Source: Halichondria panicea
Taxonomy: Eukaryota; Porifera; Demospongiae; Suberitida; Halichondriidae
Direction of reading: 5' to 3'
Assembly: GCF_963675165.1 (NCBI RefSeq)
Contig: NC_087382.1
Coordinates: 496,001-560,000, forward strand
DNA length: 64,000 nucleotides
The notes under the pieces are model-generated. The model was not told the DNA's origin and ran no database searches. It was given only the letters and a program-made list of their open reading frames with translations. Made by a program: the position numbers and the translations under genes. The stretch's first letter is position 1. Each line of letters starts with the position of its first letter. Shown one piece after another: positions 51,354-63,403 of this stretch.

Positions 51354-52267
51354 CTCATAACAAGTTCAGGTCCTTGGTTGGGGTCTTGTCCGAGGGTAGG
51401 GTGGACGCCTTCTCCCAGAATCCAAAGTCTATCTCCTCTTTCGAGTCAGACAGAGAGGGGTGGGGCTCGGGAACTGAGGGGTTAAAGAGTGACATGGTCA
51501 TAGTCATACTGAGTGGAAGTTTGAGGGCTTAGGAAGTAAGTGACAAGAAAATTGAATGAAAACTGGTTAAATGCAAAGTGGTTCAACAGTGATAAAAGGG
51601 ACACTATACACACATGTACTGGTGTACAATAATGTGTAGAAGTATCAGTAGTTTGACACTCTTCTCTTCTTATGCACTCTTGATTGAAGCATACCTTGTA
51701 TACAAGTGCATGTACATACAGACTAGTAAGCATGCTAGGTTCCCATTCTTTGTACTGTACATTCAATAGTACACAGTCGACTCATTGCACTGCATAACTA
51801 CACATTATACACACGTACCTTGTTCTTGATAAAGGTTCCTCAGTAGCCCCTGTCCAAGGACCTATGTCTTCAGACTGTCCCTCACTGCTTAGGCTGCTCA
51901 CCAGACTGGAGGTGGGCTGCATGTAAGGGCTGGGTGTCAGGGGAGTTTTTAGTCTCTGATGACAGACCCTTTTCCATACTGCTGAGGTCTGTTAGCATCT
52001 GAATGGCCAGTTTACTTGAGGCCCCTCTCTTAAAAGCATAGTAGGCCTAAAGGTGTGTGTGTGGGGGGGGGGGGGGGCGTACATGATTGTACATTGCACA
52101 CCTTCAAATACATTACAGGGAAACACACATCATGTGCTGAATAGGACACACTATAGCTGACCTTGAATAACTTTAAGGGACTCCACAAAGTTGACACAAA
52201 TGCATTTTCCAGCTAATGTGCTCTGTACCTGTACCTCCATTCTCAGTGCCTCTTCTTGTCTCCTCAA
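51354..52267 (-). pseudogene. Unrecognised convergent gene, relics (unit 6 copy)
   Basis: Exons 52235-52267 (LRRQEEALRME), 51819-52046 (ending EEPSSRTR) and the terminal 51354-51473 (SEEEIDFGFW). The 230-base exon is two bases short here (within the AAGCATAG region), and the 80-base exon is absent. It is convergent with gene 6, as the other copies are with their neighbours. Confidence 0.45.
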
Positions 52268-52577
52268 CTGTAGGAGAGAGGAAGCCATTGAATGACATGA
52301 AAACACCACTCACACCAACACAGTGTAATGCACAAACCAAACAGACATACTCAACCAGAATAACAGAAGCAGCTCGGAATTGTCACCATTGCATACAAGA
52401 CTCCATTGCAGTAGGCACTCACTCATCTCATGCTATAATGTACTGTACAACACACTGTACACTAACACAGGCTCAGAATTGTCATCTTCCTATGCAGTCT
52501 AGAGTCACTCATTGAGTTGCCTGCCCTTCTCATACCTATACGACGTTGGCTTCCTCAGTGCTTGCACCAGTAGACTG

Positions 52578-52642
52578 TACATGGTCTCTCTCCATGGTCC
52601 TGGCTATGTCACTGTGGCCCACAATAGGACTGGACAGAGCTT
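52578..52642 (-). pseudogene. Reversed Death-domain fragment (unit 7)
   Basis: Nearly identical to 7675-7738: EALSSPIVGHSDIARTMERD with one base change near the start. Confidence 0.55.
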
Positions 52643-52734
52643 CCTACAAATCCAGACAGTGAATGTTTGGCCACTTGTTCCATGGTCCAACAGTCACTTC
52701 TTGTTTCAACTCCTAAAATTAACATGTGCATATT

Positions 52735-52866
52735 TGCTGAATCAGCAATGTTATTGCATGTGACAGGGAAAAGGGTGTGTCTTGTTGGCAAAAGGATCAA
52801 TCTGTTAGCTACATAGCTGTGATCAGAATGAAGATGCTGTAGTCTCTGGATTATTATCAGTGAGTA
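52735..52866 (+). promoter_or_regulatory. Maf-type palindrome and GT box, distal to gene 7
   Basis: TGCTGAATCAGCA at 52735-52747, GGGTGTGTCTTGT at 52773, and an intact UTR donor TATCA|GTGAGT near 52858. Confidence 0.4.
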
Positions 52867-52960
52867 CAGACATCACTGTGTACTGTAGATACACAGAAAG
52901 TCATACTGTACTCACAATTAATTGCTTGTGAGTTTCTTAATTTGATGGCATATAATTATC

Positions 52961-53259
52961 TAGTCTCGCGGACCCAGACCCTGAAAGAGGGTCTGGCCAA
53001 TTTCACCGTACAGAGTTGTGTTGACCGCGCCACAAATATCGTGGCGCTCTAAGTGGCTGATAAGTGTTTGTAGTAAGTTGTGAAACCGCACAGCTGCACT
53101 GGTAGCTAAAATAGATTTGGCAAATCTAATTATGTGGTTTCACACATCCGTCCTCCACCCACTAACCACTTATCAATGCAAACAGCCACTTAGACCGCTG
53201 CACAAGTAGCTCATGTGTAATTTGCCAGACGATAATATATAGGCTGGTCCACGAGACTA
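52961..53259 (+). mobile_element. MITE with TAGTCTCG ends, 299 bp
   Basis: Ends TAGTCTCGCGGACC and GGTCCACGAGACTA, in ATAATTATC-rich flanks. Absent at the matching places in units 3 (about 8130) and 6 (about 34770), so it inserted after those copies split. Confidence 0.7.
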
Positions 53260-53291
53260 ATAATTATCACACACTATAAAATAGACTCACA

Positions 53292-53430
53292 GATGTCCCT
53301 GGCAGATGGTCTCCTCCTCATGTCTTCTTGCAAACAACTGTCAATAAGCTTCCTCCACCTGTGTGTGTGAGGGATCTGGGCAACATGTAATGATGGATCC
53401 TTGGCTGATTTGATGATCTCCAACAGGTGA
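53292..53430 (-). pseudogene. Reversed kinase C-lobe fragment (unit 7)
   Basis: The - strand matches the end of the Death-gene kinase exon from the ETIKSAKD region through HRLRKLIDSCLQEDM to SARDI, with small deletions. Same site as the fragments at 8148 and 34791. Confidence 0.6.
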
Positions 53431-54240
53431 CACTGGACAGTACGAGATCACGGAACTGGACAAGGGGGTGTGACAATGTGGGTGTGGCAATGTGAGTGTG
53501 CTGCTCTAAACTATAACATTTGTGGACTCTGTCAAGAGCTGCTTTAAGGAAAAGATGTAGCTCTATGGAATGTGGTACGTGTTTGTTTAGCTAGTGGATC
53601 TGATTTTAATCAAGACTTGCACAGTATGCATGTATACGTATGTGCTGTGTCAGCAGAAACCTTGAAGACCCATACGATAACTTGACTGACCAATTTCCAG
53701 TGTAAAAAATGTGTTCAGTAGCTTTTAGATTTATGGTGTGTTTAGCTTTAGCATCAAAATGACCAAACTAACTATAACCAGGACTTAACTTAATACTGTT
53801 ATAGCTCTTCCTAAAATTGCTCGTATAATTATTGTGTTTGAAATGAAGAAGTCATCACACTTTGTGTCTACTACCGTATTACTACTGCAATGTTTTAATT
53901 GTGAGTTTCAAACACTTGCAAACTTCGTGAGTGCTTATGACATTGCTAAAATAAGATTGCAAATACCTGTATATATACCAGTACTTGTATGATAATAGCA
54001 CGATCTTTCCTATTGAAAAGTTTCAAATGTTTCCTCAATCGTAAAGGCTTTTAAATTTGAACTCTGTACCCAGGCACATTGTTACAGTAGCAGTACAGTA
54101 TCTTAATGTACAGTGTGTATTCTTGTAGTATGGCAATACAATGTGTGTGTGCTTCCAAGGGGTTTAATCAATATCTCCATTCCTCCAGTCTTATCCCCCC
54201 GCCCACACACTCTCCACAGAGTCACTCCCAGAGTTCATAG

Positions 54241-54900
54241 TCCACCACACAATGGAAGAGCTGTGTATGCCTTGTTGACTGGTGCTCCCCCGAGACTCCG
54301 CCCCTTCTCCTGCCCAGCCCATCCCTCGGAGGAGACCAGCTGGTGTACAACAAGCACTGGAGCAGGTGGGTGGAGTTTGCAGTGTAGGAAGATTCCTAAG
54401 AACTGCTATATTATGTTACGTAGGTAGAGTACGTACGTTCAAAGTTTGTTAGAGAATCATCTTATTTGAAGCATGTCTGTAGTTTTTGGTTGGGTCAAAA
54501 CGATCAGTTTGCACATTTAAAAATTAAAGTTCATTAAAGGACCTTCTATATTGTTTAAAAAATATTCACAATAGCTTCATGTAATGGTGAAAAAACTTCA
54601 GAGAGGTCAGGGTTCACCCGTTACCCCATTACCTTATTACCGTACGTGCATGTAGGTAGCTATACATGAACTTGAACAAGCCATCACAATTATACACAGG
54701 TGTCAATATTAGTAAAACATTCCGCTCTCTGTGACTAATCCACAAATTCACAAAATATTCACGATTTTATATATACTATGTCCGTATTCCACACTACGCT
54801 AGTACACTATAATATTAACCGTCACTCCCCATGCATGTACAGGTGCTTTGGTATTGTCTACCACCCCTGCCTGCACAAGATGCTCTCAGCTACTCTTGTC
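54241..54900 (+). pseudogene. Candidate exons of an unrecognised gene, copy in duplication
   Basis: Copy of 9033-9700: block 54241-54365 with donor GTGGGT and a second block after ATGTACAG at 54841. It has the same loss of the middle exon and of the last donor as the other copy. Confidence 0.3.
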
Positions 54901-55064
54901 TGATGTTTTCCGATGTTACATTAAAAAGAAACTATACAAACTAGCTTGAAATAATCAAGTGTTGTGTGTTGCATAGGAGTGCATGAATGCGTGGTGACAG
55001 TTGTATATTATTATCTTCCCACAATCATCTAAGTTGTGTCATGTTTGTTGTCTTGTAATCTCCG

Positions 55065-55203
55065 GCGCATGCGCAGTATACCAATGTGCAAGGAAAGAGG
55101 GCGTGTCTTGTAGTTCATGAGTGTTGTTTGGTTTGTCTGCTGTTCCCTGGCCCTACTAGCTGGTGAAATCAAAGGGAAGATACTGTAGCCTCGACATATT
55201 TCA
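55065..55203 (+). promoter_or_regulatory. Gene 7 promoter block
   Basis: Same as for gene 3: GCGCATGCGCA at 55065-55075, GGGCGTGTCTTGTAG from 55099, UTR donor TTTCA|GTGAGT at 55203/55204. Confidence 0.45.
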
Positions 55204-55330
55204 GTGAGTGCAGACAGCACTGCATGTGTACTGTATACGTACTGTACATGATTTACTTTAGAGCTGTGCACACCTATGTACTCCCTCCTATAAAGCATTC
55301 TTTATATCTATTCCACACTCTACAGAGAAG

Positions 55331-55634
55331 ATGTCTGACTATCTCACAATAGCAGATCTAAACAAAGTGTACCTCGCTACGTTTGAAGCTCGAAACATCT
55401 TGTTAATGCTCGAAGTCTCTGCAGCTACAATCAGAAGTATCAGCAAAGAATGGAACAATGATCCTGATGACTGCTATCGTGAGGGGCTGTTGGAATGGCT
55501 GAATGAAGGAGAGAGAAGCTGGCAATCTATGGTCAAAGCATTGTCCAGTCCTACTGTGGGCCACATTCACATAGCCAGGACTATCGAGAGAGATCATCTA
55601 CAGTCTAGCAATCCTACTGATGTGAAGTCGGAGG
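55331..55634 (+). CDS. Gene 7 exon: Death domain lacking the core Trp
   Basis: 101 residues. After FEAR the sequence goes directly to NILLMLEVS. The missing four residues are at the start of helix 2, where Death domains pack a conserved Trp. The fold is probably weakened. The frame and donor are unchanged. Confidence 0.75.
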
Positions 55635-58600
55635 GTGAGTACCAATTAATTCACCTAGCTATATAAATGATATGCCCCACCTAGGGCGATTAGTCTTGCA
55701 AGCAAAGAAGGGTAGTGTCAAAATATTGACCATTCCACTACATTTCCCTAATGTGCTCCCCAGGTGGTGGGGGAGGAGACATATTATTGATAGGTGCATA
55801 ATTATGTCTAAAAATAGTTTACATACCGTATAGCGGGTATATTTCGAGCGTATAAAAATGTTCGCGGTTTTCGCGGATTGAGCCTGTACCGCAAAAATTT
55901 ATGAATAGTAGGCGTGTTCAGTATTATTGACCACACCTATGACAATAAGAGGTGCCTCACACAGGCTAGGCCTGGATTTGAGGCTAACGGTGTGGAGGTA
56001 CAGCTGCATGTTGATGTGCGCATGCGCCAAAAGGCTGGAACCAGACCACGAAAATAAAATCCGCGAAATTCTTTGTAATGGTCCATCCGCGAAAATTTAT
56101 ACCCTCGAAATATACCCGCTATACGGTAGTCATTCCTTACTACCCACTCATCCCACCCACACACATTTTTTTGTACAGTTGACCATAATCGTCAAAAGAT
56201 CAATAAAGATTTGACCGTTTTCTTAGACGGGCCACTCGGTAAAGGTGCATTTGGAGCAGTTTTCAAAGGCAGGTACAGGGGCGATCCTTGTGCAGTCAAA
56301 GTGCTGCTTCACGATGCTATGGAGATGCAGGCAAGTATTCCAGTTGGCAAAAATGAAGATGCTAGCAATGCAATTGATTGTGAGAGTGATTTTCTCAAGT
56401 CGTTCAAGCACCCAAACGTTGTGAAGTTTTTGTCGACTGCTAAGCACCCCAAATCAGGTGGTACAATCCTCGTTGTTGAGCTGATGGATTGCAATCTGAG
56501 ATCCTATTTCTCCAGCCTTGATGAAGTGTCCCTCACTAGCGAATGTGAAATTAGCCTATCCAAAGACATGGCTTGTGGTCTGGCCTACATTCACAGCAAG
56601 CAGATTATCCACCGTGACCTCTGTGGCGATAACGTCCTACTGAAGCTTACACTGTCAGTGCCTGTCGCAAAGATTTCCGACTTTGGCATGTCACGGCTTT
56701 ACGACCCCTCCAAGCTTAGCTCCACCCTAACAGCCATTAGCCACCGTAGAGGGTATTTACCTCCCGAGGCCTCTCGATTGGAAGAAGAGAATTACGATAG
56801 TAGCCTGGATGTGTTTTCCTTTGGGGTTATTTTGACACAGATTGTTTGCAAGTTGGAGACGATCAAATCAGCCAAGGATCGATCATTCCATGTTGCCCAG
56901 ATCCCTCGCACACACAGGTTGAGGAAGCTTATCGACAGTTGTTTGCAAGAAGACATGAAGAGGAGACCATCTGCCAGGGACATCCGTGAGTCTATTAGAT
57001 ACGTAGTGCATGATAATTATGTGTTTTACACTTCCGAAAAATGTGTCGATTTTTCATTTAATTCTTACTTTTAGATGCTTCACTGAAAAGAGACTCGGAC
57101 CCAATGGAGGCAGCAAAGAGGGAGACGAAGGACACTCAACCAGTCAAAAAGGTACGTACATGTACCGTAGAAACTGGATTATTAGCGCTTACTCGACTAT
57201 AAACGTATCTTTATTTTAAGCGGATGCTCAACTGCAGGCTTTTTATACTCGAATTGAAGTGCTTTTCCAATTATACGAAGGTTATTAGTGAAATTTTAGA
57301 ATTGATTCTTGTTTATCCGGGCTAGCTAGCTGAGCTAGTTAGCTTGTACTGTGCATGATAGCTATATAGCTTGTGATATCCATCTGGAAGGACTCTCTGG
57401 GCATGCTGTTCCCTTAATTGTCTGATCATGCTGAGAAAATGTGAGGCATGGATGAGGTCCTTTTATTCCAAGTTCCTGGTCAATATGATATAATATTATG
57501 AATTTAAATGAATTGTAAAATGAATTTTAACATAATAGTATGATATAGATCCAGTTAGCTTGCCTTGCTTGCATGCTCACTTCTTAGCCAGCTTGCGAGT
57601 CAGCTCTCATCACAGAGACATCCGGTTGCTGGGTGGGGCTCGAAATGACTGCATTATAGGTGCATTCTTGAATATAAGTGTATAGAGCTCTGCTATTGAC
57701 CCCAAAAGCGCATGCGCTAATAATCCAGTTTCTACGGTACTGTGTGATACAGAATGAGATTCCTAATTACAGCCACAAACAACAGTATAGGGTGCTGTTT
57801 CATTGTTAAGCATGTTAAGTTTCGTACGTAATTCAGGTTTTAAACTAACGAGCGCTAAGTCCCATAAATTAGAGCTAGCTAAATTACAATAAAAAACTGA
57901 TAATAGCTGTAGTAAAGCCATAATACCATATATAACGAGTAATTTTCGGGGGGCAAAATATTTGTGGTTGAGCAATATTTATATAGTCACTTCGTGGACA
58001 ATATTTTCGTGGTTGCTGCTTGCACTGCAGGTAAAGATAGACAAGGTCGTTTCATTCGTGAGTATTCGTGGTTAGACCTTCAACCACAAAAGCCACGAAA
58101 ATTACCCGCTATACGGTACCTTGACTAAAGGGGGGATCCGTGGCACCCTGGGATCTCCCCCTGGATCCGCCACTGTTTAGCGTAAATTTGTTCTGTAGTA
58201 CTGTAAATAATAGTCCATTCTACAATTATAATGTTTACAAGAGGATAGAGGCTCTACTGGTGAGTCCAGTCCAGTGAGCTAGTGAGCTAGTGGGTGCAAG
58301 GGTCTGACACTGCATGCTGTACTCTGTTCTCAGAGAGAGGTGGTCGAGAAGGACAGGATACTGGAGAGGAAAGATGAGCAACTTGTACAGAAAGACGATC
58401 AACTGGATCAGAAAAACGCACTTTTGGTACAAAAAGATGAGCAAGTAGCGGACAAAGATACTCAACTTGCTAGACAGCAACAGGTCAGTAGAATTTTTAC
58501 TTCACTTTTTACACGCAATTTCGTATTATGTTAACCCTTTCCCCGCTTTAACCGACTATAGTCGGCATGGCTACTGCTAATTTTCAAAAAATGATTGTGC

Positions 58601-61147
58601 GAGCTGTGTTGGAGCTATGCACACACTGTAAGTACCAGCACATGTGCATTGAGCTGCTCTTTCACATGGTATTTTCATTGTGCTGCCTTGAGGTACACTT
58701 CATACAGTATTGTCAAAAGAAAAGTGACCAATTGATAATTGCTACAAGATCTTGGTAGGATAATCTTAGTGAGGCTCTAGTGCAGCTAGACAGTGAGGAT
58801 ATAGATGCTTATGACCTTGTTGAGTCAGAGGGGAGTGATGACTGTGATCATAGCCATGCAGATAGGAAGCTACTCCTCAGAGTTCAAGCTAGAAATAAAA
58901 AGCCTGAAGAGCCAGAGGAAGAAGCTCGTGAATTTAGCTCTTGAGACTGACCAAGTTCCTGGACCTGGTAAGTAACTATAGAGTAGCATCTGTAGTCTTC
59001 CTAGCTTCAATATTACTTTGTTTAGGCAGCAGTGGACATCATGAGCCAACATTGAACTTGTAAACCTGTAGGTGAAGAAAACATTTCCCGGGAAAAGAGC
59101 GTCTGCCAATACGACCTCATAGACAAGTTTCTGCAGATTCTGATTGAACCATGTTGCCGTGAAAACATTGAGAACACTTATTTAGTGCCTTCATACAATA
59201 ATTATTGTTTGTGTACATACTTGTGAATGTTTGTAAACAATTGCTAATTAGTTGGGGGTGGTCTGTTGCTAGGTAACGATGATGGTGTCAAGATGCCTCC
59301 GGGGTCTGGGCTACCTGTATAGGAAATAGTTACGAGTGATTTCAATGTATGGTTCATGAGATACGAATTTTTAAAGAAAAATATGTATTTATTCTGTATT
59401 TTCTTGTTTTAATTAAAGCTGGGAAAGGGTTAACCATGCAAGTTAATAATTTCTCTTCATACAGATATTGAATAGTGTCCATGCTGATGCTGCCACCAAA
59501 GATGGTATGATTGCTGACAAGGACAGACAACTCAGTGAACAAGAGTCAAGGATCACTGATCTCATTTCTCAGAGAGAGGCTGCTCTAGTTGAGAGGGACG
59601 CTCTCTCACAGGTATTATATAGTAGTCACCAAATGCACACACTCTTATACTCTAGTACAGTACAAGAGTGTAGAATTGTCCACTGATACAATAATAATAT
59701 TCATGTCTGTGTTCTAATTAGAAGATTTCCACCAACGTTCCCCTGTACAGGTACACGGGGTACAGATGGAGCACAATACTGAGCTGGTCAGGAGAGACGC
59801 CATCATTCAACAGCAGAGACAGGTGAGATGAATCCATATTATTGCAGAGCTATAGTAGAAGCTTTGATGTTATAGTTTGTACATTCTAGTGGGCTGGTGG
59901 TCTTCACCTCTTAAGCTTCAGTATAGCGAGTAATTTTTAGGGGGAAAAATATTCGCGGTTCAGCCATTTTGAGACATTTCGTGGGTAATATTTTGAGACA
60001 TTTCGTGGTTGCTGCTTGTACTGCTGGGAAGGGTAGGCAAGGTCGTTTCATTCGTGGGTAAAATATTCGTGGTCAGACCTTCAACTAGAAAACCACGAAT
60101 ATTTTGCCCCCCCGACATTACCCTTCATATGATAATTAGAAAAAGTGATTTAGTGTGCATACAATTATTGCTACAAGTAACACTCGCTTGTTAGTAGACA
60201 CTATCCTAATTACACCTGCATTCATTATTCAGGATCCCCCTCCCAGAGAGTTGAGACCTCCACTCACTCTGAAATGGAGAAGAGGAAAAGACATGCCAAT
60301 CAAGATGGGCTACACAGTACAGAGTGCTGTTATCGGTGACACGGTGTATGTTGGTGGAGGCAGTGCAGACAATGATCGTACAGTGATGAAGCTCGAGCAA
60401 GATCAATGGACGAAACTACCAAAGTACACTGCCAAGTGGTTTGGTATGACATCACTCGCTAATCGACTAGTGCTAGTGGGAGGACGTGATCCAAGAAACA
60501 ACACACCCAGCAATCAACTTTCAGTGCTCGAGTCAGGGGAATGGACTCACCCGTACCCACCAATGAACATTGCTCGTCAATCCTCAACAGCTGTCTCCTT
60601 CAACAACCACATAATTGTAGCTGGTGGGCGTGATGGTGGTGGTCGTATCTCCTCCTCTGTGGAGGTGTTAGACGTGGCATCAAGAAGATGGTACATTGCT
60701 CAGTCACTACCTAACTCACGATCAGAACTGAAATCAACTCTCATAGGAAACACCCTCTACCTAATGGGAGGGTACGATCACACTGGGCCAACCAAGACAG
60801 TGCACCACGTTGACTTCAATGAACTCATTGCCAAAGCCCTTTCCAACTCGGACACACCCACTCTCTGGCAGACCTTAGAGGAAGTGCCGCTCGAGTTGTC
60901 AGCTCCTCTCAGTATTGGGAGGTCACTATTAGCCGTTGGTGGAGCGAATGACAGAGTCAACCCAAGTTCATCGATCCACCTCTACCAGCCTGACACCAGG
61001 AGGTGGTTGAAAGTAGGAGACCTGCCTACTGTACGATACTGCTGCACATGCTCAGTACTTCCTAGTGGAGAGGTTATTGTAGCCGGAGGACAGATAGTAA
61101 ATAAGATTAAAATCCAAACTGTGGATTTCTTCTCTATAAGTTCTTAG
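55331..61147 (+). CDS. Array gene 7: Death (damaged) - kinase - coiled coil - kelch
   Basis: Near-identical twin of gene 3. Exons 55331-55634, 56179-56985, 57075-57151, 58242-58259 (microexon, uncertain), 58334-58483, 59465-59611, 59751-59822 and 60233-61147. The protein is about 829 residues. The notable difference is a 12-base in-frame deletion in the Death exon that removes Ile-Lys-Trp-Arg (ARIKWRNIL becomes ARNIL), taking out the core Trp of helix 2. Other changes are few: kinase QTSIPVDKN to QASIPVGKN, TLPVP to TLSVP; kelch DGDGR to DGGGR. Kinase catalytic motifs are intact. It could be a separate gene or the other allele of gene 3. Confidence 0.78.
55826..56126 (+). mobile_element. TA-flanked MITE (copy of 10636-10936)
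   Basis: Same element at the same intron position as in gene 3; carried by the duplication. Confidence 0.7.
56179..56985 (+). CDS. Gene 7 exon: complete TKL-like kinase domain
   Basis: As gene 3: GKGAFGAVFKG, CAVKVLL, HRDLCGDNVLL, DFGMSRL, RRPSARDI. Three amino-acid differences, none in catalytic residues. Confidence 0.85.
57165..57737 (+). mobile_element. TA-flanked MITE (copy of 11975-12547)
   Basis: Duplicate of the gene 3 intron element, with ends CCGTAGAAACTG and CAGTTTCTACGG. Confidence 0.7.
58334..59822 (+). CDS. Gene 7 exons: coiled-coil block
   Basis: Exons 58334-58483, 59465-59611 and 59751-59822, the same as in gene 3 as far as I compared them, and interrupted by the same piggyBac-like insertion. 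Confidence 0.75.
58535..59429 (+). mobile_element. piggyBac-like element (copy of 13345-14239)
   Basis: TTAA at both borders (58531-58534 and 59430-59433). The insertion therefore predates the 45-kb duplication but follows the split from gene 5. Confidence 0.75.
60233..61147 (+). CDS. Gene 7 exon: six-bladed kelch propeller
   Basis: 304 residues, differing from gene 3 by Asp to Gly in blade 3 (DGGGRISSS). All six double-glycine motifs are present. Confidence 0.85.
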   Translation, partial: DPPPRELRPPLTLKWRRGKDMPIKMGYTVQSAVIGDTVYVGGGSADNDRTVMKLEQDQWTKLPKYTAKWFGMTSLANRLVLVGGRDPRNNTPSNQLSVLESGEWTHPYPPMNIARQSSTAVSFNNHIIVAGGRDGGGRISSSVEVLDVASRRWYIAQSLPNSRSELKSTLIGNTLYLMGGYDHTGPTKTVHHVDFNELIAKALSNSDTPTLWQTLEEVPLELSAPLSIGRSLLAVGGANDRVNPSSSIHLYQPDTRRWLKVGDLPTVRYCCTCSVLPSGEVIVAGGQIVNKIKIQTVDFFSISS

Positions 61148-61514
61148 TTTTTTTCATGTCCTTCGTGTTATAATTATAAATTAATGATACTTTTCTAGCA
61201 TAATAATTAAAGTTGCAACTGAATTTCGATTGGCAGCTATTAAAGATTATGCAAAAACAATCAATGGCATTAGTTGGTACATAATTAAATTTCCCGAATA
61301 GACAAGAAACCGACAATAATTATACTAATTATGTGACAGTCTCATAACAAGTTCAGGTCCTTGCATGGTTGGGGTCTTGTCCGAGGGTAGGGTGGACACC
61401 TTCTCCCAGAATCCAAAGTCTATCTCCTCTTCCGAGTCAGACAGTGAGGGGTGGGGCTCGGGAACTGAGGGGTTAAAGAGTCACATGGTCATAGTCATAC
61501 TGAATGGAAGATTC

Positions 61515-61668
61515 CAGAGGAGGTACAACAACATCAATTCACGTGCAGTGGAATGTCAACAGCATGCAGGGGCTGTTATCACGCAGACCATACCCATTCA
61601 ACTTTTTGCTGCTGTTGGTTGAAAATTCCGTTGTCACGCACATGATGTTGTCGTATGTACCTCCTCTG
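61515..61668 (+). mobile_element. Mutator-like MITE (copy of 16325-16478)
   Basis: Same ends and same GGAAGATTC direct repeats; duplicated with the segment rather than newly inserted. Confidence 0.75.
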
Positions 61669-63348
61669 GGAAGATTCATGTAACTTTAGCTGCATGCATG
61701 ACTAAGAAAAATGTCTCAACGATAAAATAAGGGACGCCATACATGTACTGGTACAATAATTATGTTAATAAGCACCTAAACTGCATACTGTATTTACTTG
61801 ATTAAAAGCCGCCCTTGATTAAACGCCATCTCATTTAAATGCCCATCAGGCATGGTAAAAGCTCTGTCTTTGTCAATAAACGCCCATCTTAAATAATCGC
61901 CCATGTATACGCGTAGCGATGTGGGTGGAGCTGAATTAGCACGTGGAACCAGTTGCAAGCATGGCAGTATAGAGTAATAGATCTTTTTATGATGGTAGAG
62001 AAGAGAGAGATACCAACACAAAGGTAGAATCACCACTTATGACTTAAGATTTAAGCTGAGAGCTGTGCAAGAGTTCGGAGTAGACATAACAATAAACACC
62101 CATTTCGAATAAGCACCCATCTCGTTTAAACGCCCCCTTTAAAGACTTCGATATGAAATAAACGCCCAGGCGTTTAATCAACATACATTGAAGCATACCT
62201 TGTATACAAGTGCATGTACATACAGACTAGTAAGCATGCTAGGTTCCCATTCTCTGTACTGTACATTCAATAGTACACTGTGGACTCATTGCACTGCATA
62301 ACTACACATTATACACACGTACCTTGTTCTTGATGAAGGTTCCTCAGTAGCCCCTGTCCATGGACCCATGTCTTCAGACTGTCCCTCACTGCTTATAGGC
62401 TGCTCACCAGACTGGAGGTGGGCTGCATGTAAGGGCTGGGTGTCAGGGGAGTTTTTAGTCTCTGATGACAGACCCTTTTCCATACTGTTGAGGTCTGTTA
62501 GCGTCTGAGTGGTCAGTTTACGTGAGGCCCCTCTCTTAGCAGCATAGTAGGCCTAAAAGTGTGTGTGTGTGTGTGTGTGTGGGGGGGGGGGGTCGTATAT
62601 GATTGTACATTGCACACCTTCAAATACATTACAGGGAAACACACATTGTGTGCTATAGCTCACGCTGTATGATGACAAATAAATTTTCCAGCTTTACCTC
62701 TTCTTCCACTCAGTGCTTCTTCTCTTCTCCTTAGCTGTACGAAAGAGACGTCATTGAAATTCCAATGTTATGTTGTAACAGTACATCGTGCAACTTGTGC
62801 TACTGGTACATGTCAAAGTATATACCGTGGAGCATGTCTATTGTGGTCACCCTATAGCAGGCCACCCTCTATAATACAGCCAGGTTAATGGACTCCATAG
62901 TCTCTATAGCATGTGTTTGGACCTGTGTTAGCATGCAGGTCAGCCACTGTTGGTCTGCCCACAGGGTGACCACTATAGACAGTTTACAACTAGAGAACTG
63001 GAGTGCTAACCCTCGGCTGGTTACCAATAAATTGGAAGCTGGCTAAGTAGCAAGTAACATTTCCATCGTTCCTGGTGCAGGATCACTGCAGCTGTAAATA
63101 CGTACCTCAGAAAAAGGACGCATGCAGCTAGCTAGAGGCCAACGTGCAAGTTAAAGCTTCTTCAATAACGTGCGTACATGCATGTATACTCAATATAAAC
63201 AGTCTCCACTGCACCTCATTATCTCTCTCTCTGTCCATTCTCTCTTGTTCTGCCAACAGCTGATCAAAGTTGCCACTCATCACATGTTCTCTCTCCTCTT
63301 CTGTCACCACCTGTGTACTCTCCCGGAGCTCGTTCTGTGAGGGGTGGA

Positions 63349-63350
<2 letters not shown>

Positions 63351-63394
<44 letters not shown>
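63351..63394 (+). repeat. (GT)n microsatellite
   Basis: Counterpart of 18163-18202 with a longer run, the usual slippage difference between copies or alleles. Confidence 0.85.
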
Positions 63395-63403
<9 letters not shown>

